Positions 40,575-49,169 of a DNA stretch of 64,000 nt are shown here, in pieces (positions within the stretch are counted from its first letter, which is position 1; every line of letters begins with the position of its first letter). Below the pieces are notes generated by a model that did not search any database, was not told the DNA's origin, and saw nothing but the letters and a program-made list of their open reading frames with translations. The DNA is taken from NCBI RefSeq assembly GCF_003369795.1, contig NZ_CP026730.1, positions 4,393,001 to 4,457,000 of the forward strand. Reading direction: 5' to 3'. The position numbers were made by a program, and so were the translations under genes. The stretch comes from Streptomyces sp. CB09001 (lineage in GTDB: Bacteria > Actinomycetota > Actinomycetes > Streptomycetales > Streptomycetaceae).

Positions 40575-41381
40575 GTGAGTTCGACCGCTGTCCGCCGTAC
40601 CGCCCTCGCGGCCTCCGCCGCCGCCCTGGCCCTGCTCGCCACCGCCTGCGGCGGGTCGTCCGACGACGACGGCGCGGCCGCCGAGGAGACGGCCAGGACG
40701 GAGCAGTCCGCACCGGCGGAGGGCGCCGGGGCGTCCGCACCGGCGGGCAAGGCGCTGACCGCCGCCGAACTGGAGAAGGTCGCCCTGGCCCAGGCCGACG
40801 TCAAGAACGGCGAGGTCGCCACCGAACTGTCGGCGGACGACCAGGTGGCCAAGGACCAGATCTCGGTGGACAACGAGGCCTGCCTGCCGCTGGTCCACGT
40901 CCAGGGCGCGGTGGCCCAGGGCGAGCCGGCCGCGGACGTGCAACGCTCCTGGCAGGGGCAGACGGAGTCGCCCTCCGCGAGCAAGGGCCCGGACGGCCAG
41001 GACATGACCGACATCGACGTGAACAAGATCATGCTGAACGTCGCCTCCTACGCGGACGGCGGCGCCGAGCAGGCGATGGCGGGCCTGAAGACGGCCGTCG
41101 AGAAGTGTGCGGGCGGCTTCGTCGCCACCGTGGGCAGCGACAAGATGCGGGTCACCGAGGTGAGCGGCCTGGACCGCCTCAAGGCCGGTGACGAGGGGCT
41201 CACCGTCAACGTCGGTGTGGCCACCGGCGGGGACGGCAGCGGGCTCATGAAGCTCGTCGCGGTCCGCAAGGGCGCCACCCTCGCCACCTTCGGCGCCGTC
41301 AACCTCTCCTCGATGGTGACCGGCGCGGAATTCGAGGTCCCCGCCGAGGTCGTCGACGCGCAGGTCGCCAAGCTCGGCTGA
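40575..41381 (+). CDS. putative lipoprotein
   Basis: This 268-residue exported protein has the signal RRTALAASAAALALLATACG, in which LLATAC forms the lipobox and the Cys is lipidated. A disordered acidic/Ala linker (30-65) follows. The mature domain contains LTAAELEKVALAQADVKNGE, two Cys (NEACLPL and EKCAGGF) that may form a disulfide, and VTEVSGLDRLKAGDEGLTVN. It resembles Streptomyces substrate-binding-like surface lipoproteins of unknown ligand. GTG 40575 follows GAAAGAG; a GTG at 40552 is an alternative. Confidence 0.88.
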   Translation: MSSTAVRRTALAASAAALALLATACGGSSDDDGAAAEETARTEQSAPAEGAGASAPAGKALTAAELEKVALAQADVKNGEVATELSADDQVAKDQISVDNEACLPLVHVQGAVAQGEPAADVQRSWQGQTESPSASKGPDGQDMTDIDVNKIMLNVASYADGGAEQAMAGLKTAVEKCAGGFVATVGSDKMRVTEVSGLDRLKAGDEGLTVNVGVATGGDGSGLMKLVAVRKGATLATFGAVNLSSMVTGAEFEVPAEVVDAQVAKLG

Positions 41382-41492
41382 CGCACCGGCCCGCGGACGG
41401 CGTTCGTACCCCGGTGGGAATTTCCGATATCGGGCACAGGAAGCCCGCTTTGCGGCCGCCACGCGGTCGATCCTGCTCGTAGGCTGCCGCTT

Positions 41493-43340
41493 ATGTGCGG
41501 AATCGTGGGATACGTAGGGCCTCAGTCGGCACTCGATGTCGTGATGGCCGGACTGAAGCGGCTCGAATACCGGGGATACGACTCGGCGGGCGTCGCCGTG
41601 CTCGCGGACGGCGGCCTCGCCACCGCCAAGCGGGCCGGCAAGCTCGTCAACCTCGACAAGGAACTGTCCGAACACCCGCTGCCGTCCGCCGCCACCGGCA
41701 TCGGCCACACCCGTTGGGCCACCCACGGCGGCCCCACCGACGCCAACGCCCACCCGCACCTCGACAACGCGGGCCGGGTGGCCGTCGTCCACAACGGCAT
41801 CATCGAGAACTTCGCGCCGCTGCGCGCCGAGCTGGCGGAGCGCGGCCACGGACTGCCCTCCGAGACCGACACCGAGGTCGTCGCCCACCTGCTCGCCGAG
41901 GAGTACTCGGCCTGCGCCGACCTCGCCGAGGCGATGCGGCTGGTGTGCCGGCGGCTGGAGGGCGCGTTCACCCTGGTCGCGGTGCACGCGGACGCGCCGG
42001 ACGTGGTCGTCGGCGCGCGCCGCAACTCGCCGCTCGTGGTGGGAGTGGGGGAGGGCGAGTACTTCCTCGCCTCGGACGTCGCGGCCTTCATCGCCCACAC
42101 CCGGGACGCCGTCGAGCTGGGCCAGGACCAGGTCGTCGAACTGCGCCGGGACGGCGTACGGGTCACCGCCTTCGACGGCACCCCGGCGGACGTCCGCTCC
42201 TACCACGTCGACTGGGACGCCTCGGCCGCCGAGAAGGCCGGCTACGCCTCCTTCATGCTCAAGGAGATCGCCGAGCAGCCGAAGGCCGTCGCCGACACCC
42301 TCCTCGGCCGCATCGACGGCTCCGGCACGCTGAGCCTGGACGAGGTACGCATCCCGCCGGGGGTGCTCCGGGAGGTCGACAAGGTCGTCGTCATCGCCTG
42401 CGGCACGGCGTACCACGCCGGGCTGATCGCCAAGTACGCCATCGAGCACTGGACGCGGATCCCCTGCGAGGTGGAGCTGGCCAGCGAGTTCCGCTACCGC
42501 GACCCGATCCTCGACCAGCAGACCCTGGTCGTCGCGATCTCCCAGTCCGGCGAGACCATGGACACCCTCATGGCCCTGCGACACGCCCGCGAACAGGGCG
42601 CCAGGGTGCTCGCCATCTGCAACACCAACGGCTCGACGATCCCCCGCGAGTCCGACGCCGTGCTCTACACCCACGCGGGCCCCGAGGTCGCCGTCGCCTC
42701 CACCAAGGCCTTCCTCACCCAGCTCGTGGCCTGCTACCTGGTCGCCCTCTACCTGGGCCAGGTGCGCGGCACGAAGTACGGGGACGAGATCGGCGACGTC
42801 GTCCGCGACCTGTCCGGCATCTCCGGCGCGGTCGAACGGGTCCTGGGGACCATGGACCCGGTGCGCGAACTGGCCCGCTCCCTCGCCCACAAGAACACGG
42901 TCCTCTTCCTCGGCCGGCACGTCGGCCACCCCGTCGCCCTCGAAGGCGCCCTCAAGCTCAAGGAGCTGGCGTACATGCACGCCGAGGGCTTCGCGGCGGG
43001 CGAGCTGAAGCACGGGCCGATCGCGCTGATCGAGGAGGACCTGCCGGTCGTGGTCGTGGCGCCGTCCCCGCGCGGCCGCTCGATCCTGCACGACAAGATC
43101 GTGTCCAACATCCAGGAGATCCGCGCCCGCGGCGCCCGCACCATCGTCATCGCCGAGGAGGGCGACGAGGCGGTCGTCCCCTACGCCGACCACCTCGTCC
43201 GGATCCCGGCCACCCCGACGCTGCTGCAACCCCTGGTGGCCACGGTGCCGTTGCAGGTCTTCGCCTGCGAACTGGCCACGGCCCGCGGCAACGAGGTGGA
43301 CCAGCCGCGGAACCTGGCGAAGTCGGTGACGGTGGAGTAG
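41493..43340 (+). CDS. glmS: glutamine-fructose-6-phosphate aminotransferase (isomerizing)
   Basis: GlmS (615 residues) makes glucosamine-6-phosphate from fructose-6-phosphate and glutamine. The N-terminal Ntn glutaminase has the catalytic Cys2 (MCGIVGYVG), GHTRWATHG and HNGIIENF. The C-terminal half has two SIS domains (ACGTAYHAGLIAKYAIE, ISQSGETMDTL, STKAFLTQ) and ends in the typical NLAKSVTVE. It supplies GlmM upstream. The 110-bp gap before it shows no GlmS-ribozyme-like structure, as expected in this phylum. Confidence 0.98.
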   Translation: MCGIVGYVGPQSALDVVMAGLKRLEYRGYDSAGVAVLADGGLATAKRAGKLVNLDKELSEHPLPSAATGIGHTRWATHGGPTDANAHPHLDNAGRVAVVHNGIIENFAPLRAELAERGHGLPSETDTEVVAHLLAEEYSACADLAEAMRLVCRRLEGAFTLVAVHADAPDVVVGARRNSPLVVGVGEGEYFLASDVAAFIAHTRDAVELGQDQVVELRRDGVRVTAFDGTPADVRSYHVDWDASAAEKAGYASFMLKEIAEQPKAVADTLLGRIDGSGTLSLDEVRIPPGVLREVDKVVVIACGTAYHAGLIAKYAIEHWTRIPCEVELASEFRYRDPILDQQTLVVAISQSGETMDTLMALRHAREQGARVLAICNTNGSTIPRESDAVLYTHAGPEVAVASTKAFLTQLVACYLVALYLGQVRGTKYGDEIGDVVRDLSGISGAVERVLGTMDPVRELARSLAHKNTVLFLGRHVGHPVALEGALKLKELAYMHAEGFAAGELKHGPIALIEEDLPVVVVAPSPRGRSILHDKIVSNIQEIRARGARTIVIAEEGDEAVVPYADHLVRIPATPTLLQPLVATVPLQVFACELATARGNEVDQPRNLAKSVTVE

Positions 43341-43371
43341 GTCCGCCCGGCGCGCGCCCCGCGGCGGTCCC

Positions 43372-43884
43372 TCAGCGGGCGGTCGCGGGCAGCACGGTGA
43401 CGACCCGGAAGCGTTCCAGGACCACCGGTGTCGCGTCGTCCACCGTGAACTCCGGGTCGCCCAGCGCCGCGCGCATCTCCGCGCCGTGCCAGAACCGCTC
43501 GTGGCCCGCCCGCCACTCGGCCACACTCGTGTCCCCCTCGCCCTCGTCGACCGCGTGGGCGAGGTCCACCTCGGCCAGCGGGACGACGCGCACCTCCGTC
43601 ACCTCGATGACGGCGACGGGGAGTTCGCGCGAGTCGACGACCACCTCGCGGCGTCCGGCCTCCGGCAGCGGTTCGCCCTCGTGCTCGTAGTCGGCGACGA
43701 GCCCGGTCGTGGAGGTCTTCGTCCCGTCGAGGACCGCCGCGACGAGCCGGTCGCGCAGGGGTCCGGGGAAGCCGAACTCGGCCCTGGGGAGCGAGCCGAC
43801 ACCGGGGACGGGCGGGCCGGGGACGGCCGGGGCGGGGGCGGGCGCGGCCGGGAAGGAAGGGGTCGGGTCCGGTTCGAGGGCCAC
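43372..43884 (-). CDS. ASCH-domain protein
   Basis: This 170-residue protein has a Pro/Ala-rich N-terminus (about 1-35). An ASCH domain follows (FGFPGPLRDRLVAAVLDGTK, TSTTGLVADYEHEGEPLPEA, VAVIEVTEVRVVPLAEVDLA, AEWRAGHERFWHG). ASCH domains are PUA-related and are thought to bind or process RNA or modified nucleosides. GTG at 43884 gives family-like length; the frame open further upstream overlaps nnrDE in another phase. It is convergent with glmS and downstream of nnrDE. Confidence 0.85.
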   Translation of the reverse strand: MALEPDPTPSFPAAPAPAPAVPGPPVPGVGSLPRAEFGFPGPLRDRLVAAVLDGTKTSTTGLVADYEHEGEPLPEAGRREVVVDSRELPVAVIEVTEVRVVPLAEVDLAHAVDEGEGDTSVAEWRAGHERFWHGAEMRAALGDPEFTVDDATPVVLERFRVVTVLPATAR

Positions 43885-43925
43885 GTGATCACCGTACCGG
43901 CGAGGCCCGCGCCCGGAGTCCCGGT

Positions 43926-45383
43926 TCAGTCCCCGCGCACATCCCGCCAGGCCCGCGGGATCGCCGTCGCCACGTCGTGTGCTCCCGTGGGGGCCCCCTC
44001 CGCCGCGAAGCGGCCCGCCAGGCCGTGCAGGTATGCGGCCACGCTCCCCGCGTCCACCGCCGGCAGGCCCGCCGCGAGCAGCGAGCCCGCCAGGCCGGAC
44101 AGCACGTCCCCGCTCCCCGCTGTGGCGAGCCACGACGTCCCCGTGGCGTTGACCCGGACGGGGCCGCCCTTCGCACTGGCCACCAGCGTCGTCGAGCCCT
44201 TCAGCAGCACCGTCGCCCCGTACCGCGCCGCCAGTTCGCGCACCGAGGCCAGCCGGGCCCCCTCGACCTCCTCCCGGCCCACCCCGAGCAGCGCCGCCGC
44301 CTCCCCGGCGTGCGGGGTCATCAGCGTCGGTGCCGTGCGCGCCCGTACCGCGGCCGCGTCGGCCAGCCGCAGGCCGTCCGCGTCGATCAGGACCGGCACA
44401 TCCGCCGCCAGCACCTCCGCCACCGTCGCCGCGTCGTCACCGGCACCGGGTCCGACCACCCACGCCTGCACCCGCCCGGCCCGCTTCGGCCCCTGGTCGG
44501 ACACGAGCGTCTCCGGGAAGCGGGCGATCACCGCGTCCCCCGCCGGACCGACGTACCGCACCGCCCCGGCCCCGCCCCGCAGCGCACCCGCGACGGCGAG
44601 TACGGCCGCGCCGGGGTAGCGGGCCGACCCGGCGGCGATGCCCACGACCCCGCGCCGGTACTTGTCGCTCTCGCCCGCCGGGACCGGCAGCAGGCGGGCC
44701 ACGTCCGGATGCTGCAACGCCTCCAGCTCGGCCGCCTCGGCGGGCAGCGGCAGACCGATGTCCACCAGGCGTACGGAACCCGCGTACTCCCGTGCCGGAT
44801 CGATCAGCAGCCCCGGTTTGTGCGTCCCGAACGTCACCGTCAGGTCGGCCCTGACCACGTCCCCCCGCACCCGGCCCGTGTCCGCGTCGACCCCGCTCGG
44901 CAGGTCGACGGCGACGACGGCGGCCCGCGACCGCGCGGCCGCGTCCGCCAGCGGAACGGCCTCCTTCCGCAGCCCGCCGCCGCCACCGATCCCGACGATG
45001 CCGTCGAGGACGAGATCGGCCCGCGCGATCAACTCCTCGGCAGAACCGGAAGCGCCGCCTCCGGCGACCCGTCCGCCCGCGCGCCGCAGCGCCGTCAGGC
45101 CGCCGCCGTGCGCCCGCTCCGGCGCGAGCAGCACCGCCGTCACTCCCGCGCCCCGCCGGGCCAGCCGCGCGCCCGCGTACAGGGCGTCGCCGCCGTTGTC
45201 GCCGCTGCCGACCAGCAGCACCACCCGGCTGCCGTAGACCCGCCCGGCCACCCGGGCCAGCACCTGGGCGCAGGCGGCGGCCAGCCCGGCCGCGGCCCGT
45301 TGCATCAGCGCCCCCTCCGGCAGCCGTGCCATCAGCTCCCGTTCGGCGTTCCTGACCGTTTCCACGCTGTACGCAGTCCGCAT
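43926..45383 (-). CDS. nnrDE: bifunctional NAD(P)H-hydrate epimerase/ADP-dependent dehydratase
   Basis: This 485-residue fusion repairs hydrated NAD(P)H. The N-terminal epimerase (about 1-215) has VVLLVGSGDNGGDALYAGAR and VVAVDLPSGVDADTG. The C-terminal ribokinase-like dehydratase has GIAAGSARYPGAAVLAVAGA, VVGPGAGDD, LMTPHAGEAAALLGV and TAGSGDVLSGLAGSLLA. The ATG at 45383 starts MRTAYSVETVRNAERELMAR. Neighbouring acpS and alr are the usual partners in actinobacteria. A 16-bp tandem repeat lies just upstream. Confidence 0.95.
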   Translation of the reverse strand: MRTAYSVETVRNAERELMARLPEGALMQRAAAGLAAACAQVLARVAGRVYGSRVVLLVGSGDNGGDALYAGARLARRGAGVTAVLLAPERAHGGGLTALRRAGGRVAGGGASGSAEELIARADLVLDGIVGIGGGGGLRKEAVPLADAAARSRAAVVAVDLPSGVDADTGRVRGDVVRADLTVTFGTHKPGLLIDPAREYAGSVRLVDIGLPLPAEAAELEALQHPDVARLLPVPAGESDKYRRGVVGIAAGSARYPGAAVLAVAGALRGGAGAVRYVGPAGDAVIARFPETLVSDQGPKRAGRVQAWVVGPGAGDDAATVAEVLAADVPVLIDADGLRLADAAAVRARTAPTLMTPHAGEAAALLGVGREEVEGARLASVRELAARYGATVLLKGSTTLVASAKGGPVRVNATGTSWLATAGSGDVLSGLAGSLLAAGLPAVDAGSVAAYLHGLAGRFAAEGAPTGAHDVATAIPRAWRDVRGD

Positions 45384-45407
45384 GCCGTCGAGTCTTCCCC
45401 GTACGCC

Positions 45408-45487
45408 GGGAACACGCACGGTCCGGAACGCGCACGGTCCGGAACGCGCTTGGTCCGGGACACGCACGGTCCGGACCGCGCACGGAC
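45408..45487. repeat. five tandem 16-bp repeats upstream of nnrDE
   Basis: Five consecutive 16-bp units begin at 45408, 45424, 45440, 45456 and 45472, with consensus CGGAACGCGCACGGTC and one or two changes each. Two more degenerate GGCCCGCGCACGGACCC-type units follow to about 45520. The tract occupies the promoter gap between nnrDE and the XRE-cupin regulator. Confidence 0.88.
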
Positions 45488-45538
45488 CCCCGGCCCGCGC
45501 ACGGACCCCGGCCCGCGGTCCCCCGGGACGTGCGATGG

Positions 45539-45552
45539 GGGACAGTTGTCCC
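45539..45552. promoter_or_regulatory. palindromic operator candidate abutting the XRE-cupin start codon
   Basis: GGGACA-GT-TGTCCC is a perfect 6-bp inverted repeat whose last base touches the ATG at 45553. The placement suggests autorepression by the gene product, possibly on a very short or leaderless transcript. Confidence 0.6.
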
Positions 45553-46164
45553 ATGAGGAGCGGCGGTGACGACGAGACGGCACAGGTGATGACCTCGCTC
45601 GGGGCCCGCCTGCGCGCCATCCGGCAGGCCCGCGGGCTCACGCTGGCCCAGCTCGCCGCCGCCACCGGCATCTCCGTGAGCACCCTGTCCCGGCTGGAGT
45701 CGGGGCAGCGCGAGCCGGGGCTGCGGCACCTGCTGCCGCTGGCCCGGGCGCACCGGCTGCCCCTGGACGAACTCGTGGGCTCCCGCACCGGCGACCCCCG
45801 CGTCCATCCCCGCCCCTTCACCCGGCACGGACAGACCTGGGTCCCGCTCACCCGGAACCCGAACGACGGACTGCACGCCTACAAGCAGATCCTCCCCGCC
45901 CCGGCCACCCCGCGGACCGAGTGGACACCGCGCCCCGAACAGGGGGCGCACGAGGGCCACGAGTGGCTCTACGTGCTCTCCGGCCGCCTGCTCCTCGCCC
46001 TCGGCGAGCACGACCTCGTCCTGACGGCCGGGGAGACGGCGGAGTTCGACACCCGCGTCCCGCACGGCATCGCCAACGCCGGGGACCAGCCCGTCGAGTG
46101 GATCGCCCTGTACGGCGCACAGGGCGAGCGCATGCACATCCGGGTCCGGCCGACCGCCGGCTGA
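45553..46164 (+). CDS. XRE-family regulator with cupin sensor domain
   Basis: This 203-residue protein has an HTH_3 domain (LGARLRAIRQARGLTLAQLA, AATGISVSTLSRLESGQREP, about 15-70). A C-terminal cupin follows (GHEWLYVLSGRLLLALGEHD, ETAEFDTRVPHGIANAGDQP). Such proteins are ligand-responsive repressors, often autoregulated. A palindrome GGGACAGTTGTCCC touches the start codon. An internal ATG at 45589 (MTSLGARLR) could be the real start, since no clear Shine-Dalgarno precedes either. The regulated genes are unknown; nnrDE is divergent. Confidence 0.9.
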   Translation: MRSGGDDETAQVMTSLGARLRAIRQARGLTLAQLAAATGISVSTLSRLESGQREPGLRHLLPLARAHRLPLDELVGSRTGDPRVHPRPFTRHGQTWVPLTRNPNDGLHAYKQILPAPATPRTEWTPRPEQGAHEGHEWLYVLSGRLLLALGEHDLVLTAGETAEFDTRVPHGIANAGDQPVEWIALYGAQGERMHIRVRPTAG

Positions 46165-46173
46165 CCCCGGCGG

Positions 46174-46545
46174 CTATCCCTCCGCGATCACCACCGCCGA
46201 CGCGATCCCCGCGTCGTGGCTCAGCGACACGTGCCACGACGCCACGCCCAGCTCCGCCGCCCGCGCCGCCACCGTCCCCGTGACCCGCAGCCGCGGCTGC
46301 CCGCTGGCCTCGACCCACACCTCGGCGTCCGTCCACAGCAGCCCCGCCGGTGCGCCCAGCGCCTTGGCCAACGCCTCCTTCGCCGCGAACCGGGCGGCGA
46401 GCGAGGCCACCCCCCGGCGCTCCCCGCCGGGCAGCAGCAACTCGCTCTCCAGGAACAGCCGCCCCGCCAGCGCCGGTGTGCGCTCCAGCGACGCCCCGAA
46501 CCGCTCGACCTCGGCCACGTCGATCCCGACCCCGATGATGCTCAT
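46174..46545 (-). CDS. acpS: holo-[acyl-carrier-protein] synthase
   Basis: AcpS (123 residues) transfers 4'-phosphopantetheine from CoA to acyl carrier protein. The Mg ligands are visible as Asp9 in IIGVGIDVAEVERF and Glu57 in RFAAKEALAKALG. The C-terminal part ends in HVSLSHDAGIASAVVIAE. Full length. It is divergent from alr across 72 bp and convergent with the XRE-cupin gene. Confidence 0.97.
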   Translation of the reverse strand: MSIIGVGIDVAEVERFGASLERTPALAGRLFLESELLLPGGERRGVASLAARFAAKEALAKALGAPAGLLWTDAEVWVEASGQPRLRVTGTVAARAAELGVASWHVSLSHDAGIASAVVIAEG

Positions 46546-46617
46546 GCCGGGAACCCTAGCCACTGCCAGGCGGCGTGCGGCGGGTGCGGCCGGGTGCTCT
46601 GAGAGACTGGGGGCACG

Positions 46618-47793
46618 ATGAGCGAGACAACTGCTCGGCGGGACGCGGACGCGGTACTGCGCGCCCGGGCCGAGATCGACCTGGCCGCCCTGCGGGCCAA
46701 CGTACGCGCACTGCGCGAACGGGCCCCCGGGGCGGCTCTCATGGCCGTCGTCAAGGCGGACGCCTACGGCCACGGCGCGCTCCCCTGCGCCCGCGCGGCC
46801 GTCGCGGCCGGTGCGACCTGGCTCGGCACCGCCACCCCGCAGGAGGCCCTCGCCCTGCGGTCGGCGGAGCCCGGGCTGCCCGACGACGTACGGATCATGT
46901 GCTGGCTGTGGACGCCCGGCGGGCCCTGGCGCGAGGCGGTCGAGGCCCGCATCGACGTGTCCGTCAGCGCGATGTGGGCCCTGGAGGAAGTCGTCGAGGC
47001 GGCCCGGGCGGCCGGGGCGCCCGCACGCGTGCAGCTCAAGGCCGACACCGGCCTCGGACGCAACGGCTGCCAGCCCGGCGAGGACTGGGAAGAGCTGGTC
47101 GGGGCCGCGCTGCGGGCCGAGGGGGAGGGGCTGCTGCGGGTCACCGGGCTCTGGTCCCACTTCGCCTGCGCCGACGAGCCCGGCCACCCCTCCATCGCCG
47201 CCCAGCTCACCCGCTTCCGGGAGATGACGGCCCACGCCGAGCAGCGGGGCCTGCGCCCCGAGGTGCGGCACATCGCCAACTCGCCCGCCACCCTCACCCT
47301 CCCCGACGCCCACTTCGACCTCGTACGGCCCGGCATCGCGATGTACGGCGTCTCACCCAGCCCCGAGATCGGCACCCCGGCCGACTTCGGGCTGCGCCCC
47401 GTGATGACGCTGGCCGCCTCGCTGGCCCTGGTCAAGCAGGTCCCCGGCGGCCACGGCGTGAGCTACGGGCACCACTACACCACCCCCGGCGAGACCACCC
47501 TCGGCCTCGTCCCGCTCGGCTACGCGGACGGCATCCCCCGGCACGCCTCCTCCAGCGGCCCCGTGCTGGTCGACGGCAAGTGGCGCACGGTCGCGGGGCG
47601 GATCGCGATGGACCAGTTCGTCGTCGACCTGGGCGGGGACCGGCCCGAGCCGGGCGCCGAGGCGGTGCTGTTCGGGCCCGGCGACCGCGGCGAGCCCACC
47701 GCCGAGGACTGGGCCCAGGCGGCGGGCACCATCGCGTACGAGATCGTCACCCGGATCGGAACCCGCGTTCCGCGCGTCTACGTAAACGAGTGA
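46618..47793 (+). CDS. alr: alanine racemase
   Basis: Alr (391 residues) interconverts L- and D-alanine for peptidoglycan. PLP binds Lys46 in AVVKADAYGHG. The second catalytic base is Tyr283 in SYGHHYTTPGETTLGLVPLG. Other conserved parts are VQLKADTGLGRNGCQPGE, HIANSPATLTLPDAHFDLVR and DQFVVDLGG. ATG at 46618. Downstream lie the alpha/beta hydrolase and tsaE, the usual actinobacterial order. Confidence 0.97.
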   Translation: MSETTARRDADAVLRARAEIDLAALRANVRALRERAPGAALMAVVKADAYGHGALPCARAAVAAGATWLGTATPQEALALRSAEPGLPDDVRIMCWLWTPGGPWREAVEARIDVSVSAMWALEEVVEAARAAGAPARVQLKADTGLGRNGCQPGEDWEELVGAALRAEGEGLLRVTGLWSHFACADEPGHPSIAAQLTRFREMTAHAEQRGLRPEVRHIANSPATLTLPDAHFDLVRPGIAMYGVSPSPEIGTPADFGLRPVMTLAASLALVKQVPGGHGVSYGHHYTTPGETTLGLVPLGYADGIPRHASSSGPVLVDGKWRTVAGRIAMDQFVVDLGGDRPEPGAEAVLFGPGDRGEPTAEDWAQAAGTIAYEIVTRIGTRVPRVYVNE

Positions 47794-47912
47794 AACGAGC
47801 GACAGGAACGACCGACAGGAACGACCGAGAGGTCCGTACCGACGCGCGTCCAGCGATGAGCAGCGGGTGGCGCACAGCGGCCCGGTGAACCCGGCGAAGA
47901 GGAGCGGTGCAC

Positions 47913-49169
47913 GTGAGCGAGAGCAGCGGGGAGGCCGTCGCGGCAGCCGTCGCCTCCGCCACGGAGGCCGCCGCCGGCAGCGGCTGGCGCCGGGCGACCG
48001 GTATCGCCGGAGTCGCGATAGGCGTGGTCGCGGCGGGCGCCGCGGCCGGCGTGGCGATAGAACGGCTCACCGTCGGCCGCGGAATGCGACAGAAGGCCCG
48101 CCTCGCCCTCGACTCGGCGGGCCCGTACGGCGGACTGCGCGGCACCCCGGGCACGGCGCACGCCGAGGACGGCACCGAGCTGTACTACGAGGTCGACGAC
48201 CTGGACCCGGAGGCCGAGGCCGCCCGCGCCCCGCGCCGTACGCGGCTGTTCGGCCGGAAGGCGCCCGCGCCCGTCACCGTCGTCTTCAGCCACGGCTACT
48301 GCCTCAACCAGGACTCCTGGCACTTCCAGCGGGCCGCCCTCAGGGGCGTCGTCCGCACCGTCTACTGGGACCAGCGCAGCCACGGCCGGTCCGGGCGGGG
48401 CGTGGCCCAGACGCGGGACGACCGGCCGGTCAGCATCGAGGAGCTGGGCCGCGACCTCAGGGCCGTCATCGACGCGGCCGCGCCCGAGGGCCCGCTCGTG
48501 CTGGTCGGGCACTCCATGGGCGGCATGACCGTGATGGCCCTGGCCGACGCCTTCCCCGACCTGATCCGCGAGCGCGTCGTCGCCGTCGCCCTCGTCGGTA
48601 CGTCGTCCGGACGGCTCGGCGAGGTCAACTTCGGGCTGCCGGTGGCCGGTGTCAACGCGGTGCGCCGGGTGCTGCCGGGCGTGCTGAGGGCGCTGGGGCA
48701 GCGGGCCGAGCTGGTGGAACGGGGGCGGCGGGCGACGGCCGACCTGTTCGCCGGGATCATCAAGCGGTACTCGTTCGCGTCCCGGGACGTGGACCCGGCC
48801 GTGGCCCGGTTCGCGGAGCGGATGATCGAGTCGACGCCGATCGACGTCGTCGCGGAGTACTACCCGGCCTTCAACGACCACGACAAGACCGAGGCCCTCG
48901 CCCACTTCGCGGGCCTCCCGGTGCTGGTCCTGGCCGGGGTGCGGGACCTGGTGACGCCGAGCGAGCACAGCGAGGCGATCGCCGACCTGCTGCCGGACGC
49001 GGAGCTGGTACTGGTCCCCGACGCGGGGCACCTGGTGATGCTGGAGCACCCGGAGCTGGTCACCGACCGCCTCGCCGACCTGCTGGCCCGCGCGGGCGCC
49101 GTGCCGACAGCGACTACCGTGGACGGCTATGGAAGCACCAGCAGCAGCGCAGGGCCGGGGCCCGGCTGA
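47913..49169 (+). CDS. alpha/beta hydrolase with N-terminal membrane segment
   Basis: This 418-residue hydrolase has an N-terminal hydrophobic helix (TGIAGVAIGVVAAGAAAGVA, about 28-47), so it is probably membrane-anchored or exported. The hydrolase fold has the oxyanion HGYCLN, nucleophile Ser201 in GHSMGGMT, a catalytic Asp in LAGVRDLVTPSEH and His in PDAGHLVMLEHP. The substrate is unknown; lipids or esters are likely. GTG 47913 is 8 bp after GAGGAG; GTG 47907 is an alternative. The last 41 bp overlap tsaE. Confidence 0.9.
   Translation: MSESSGEAVAAAVASATEAAAGSGWRRATGIAGVAIGVVAAGAAAGVAIERLTVGRGMRQKARLALDSAGPYGGLRGTPGTAHAEDGTELYYEVDDLDPEAEAARAPRRTRLFGRKAPAPVTVVFSHGYCLNQDSWHFQRAALRGVVRTVYWDQRSHGRSGRGVAQTRDDRPVSIEELGRDLRAVIDAAAPEGPLVLVGHSMGGMTVMALADAFPDLIRERVVAVALVGTSSGRLGEVNFGLPVAGVNAVRRVLPGVLRALGQRAELVERGRRATADLFAGIIKRYSFASRDVDPAVARFAERMIESTPIDVVAEYYPAFNDHDKTEALAHFAGLPVLVLAGVRDLVTPSEHSEAIADLLPDAELVLVPDAGHLVMLEHPELVTDRLADLLARAGAVPTATTVDGYGSTSSSAGPGPG

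Noticed and set aside
41382..41492. glmS ribozyme upstream of glmS
   Set aside because: The 110-bp gap has no ribozyme-like double-pseudoknot pattern, and the ribozyme is a Firmicutes feature.
40494..43526. 1010-codon open frame on the minus strand opposite glmS and the lipoprotein gene
   Set aside because: It is the antisense shadow of two well-supported genes. Its translation is rich in Gly/Asp/Val/Arg without domains, as expected from GC-rich complementary frames.
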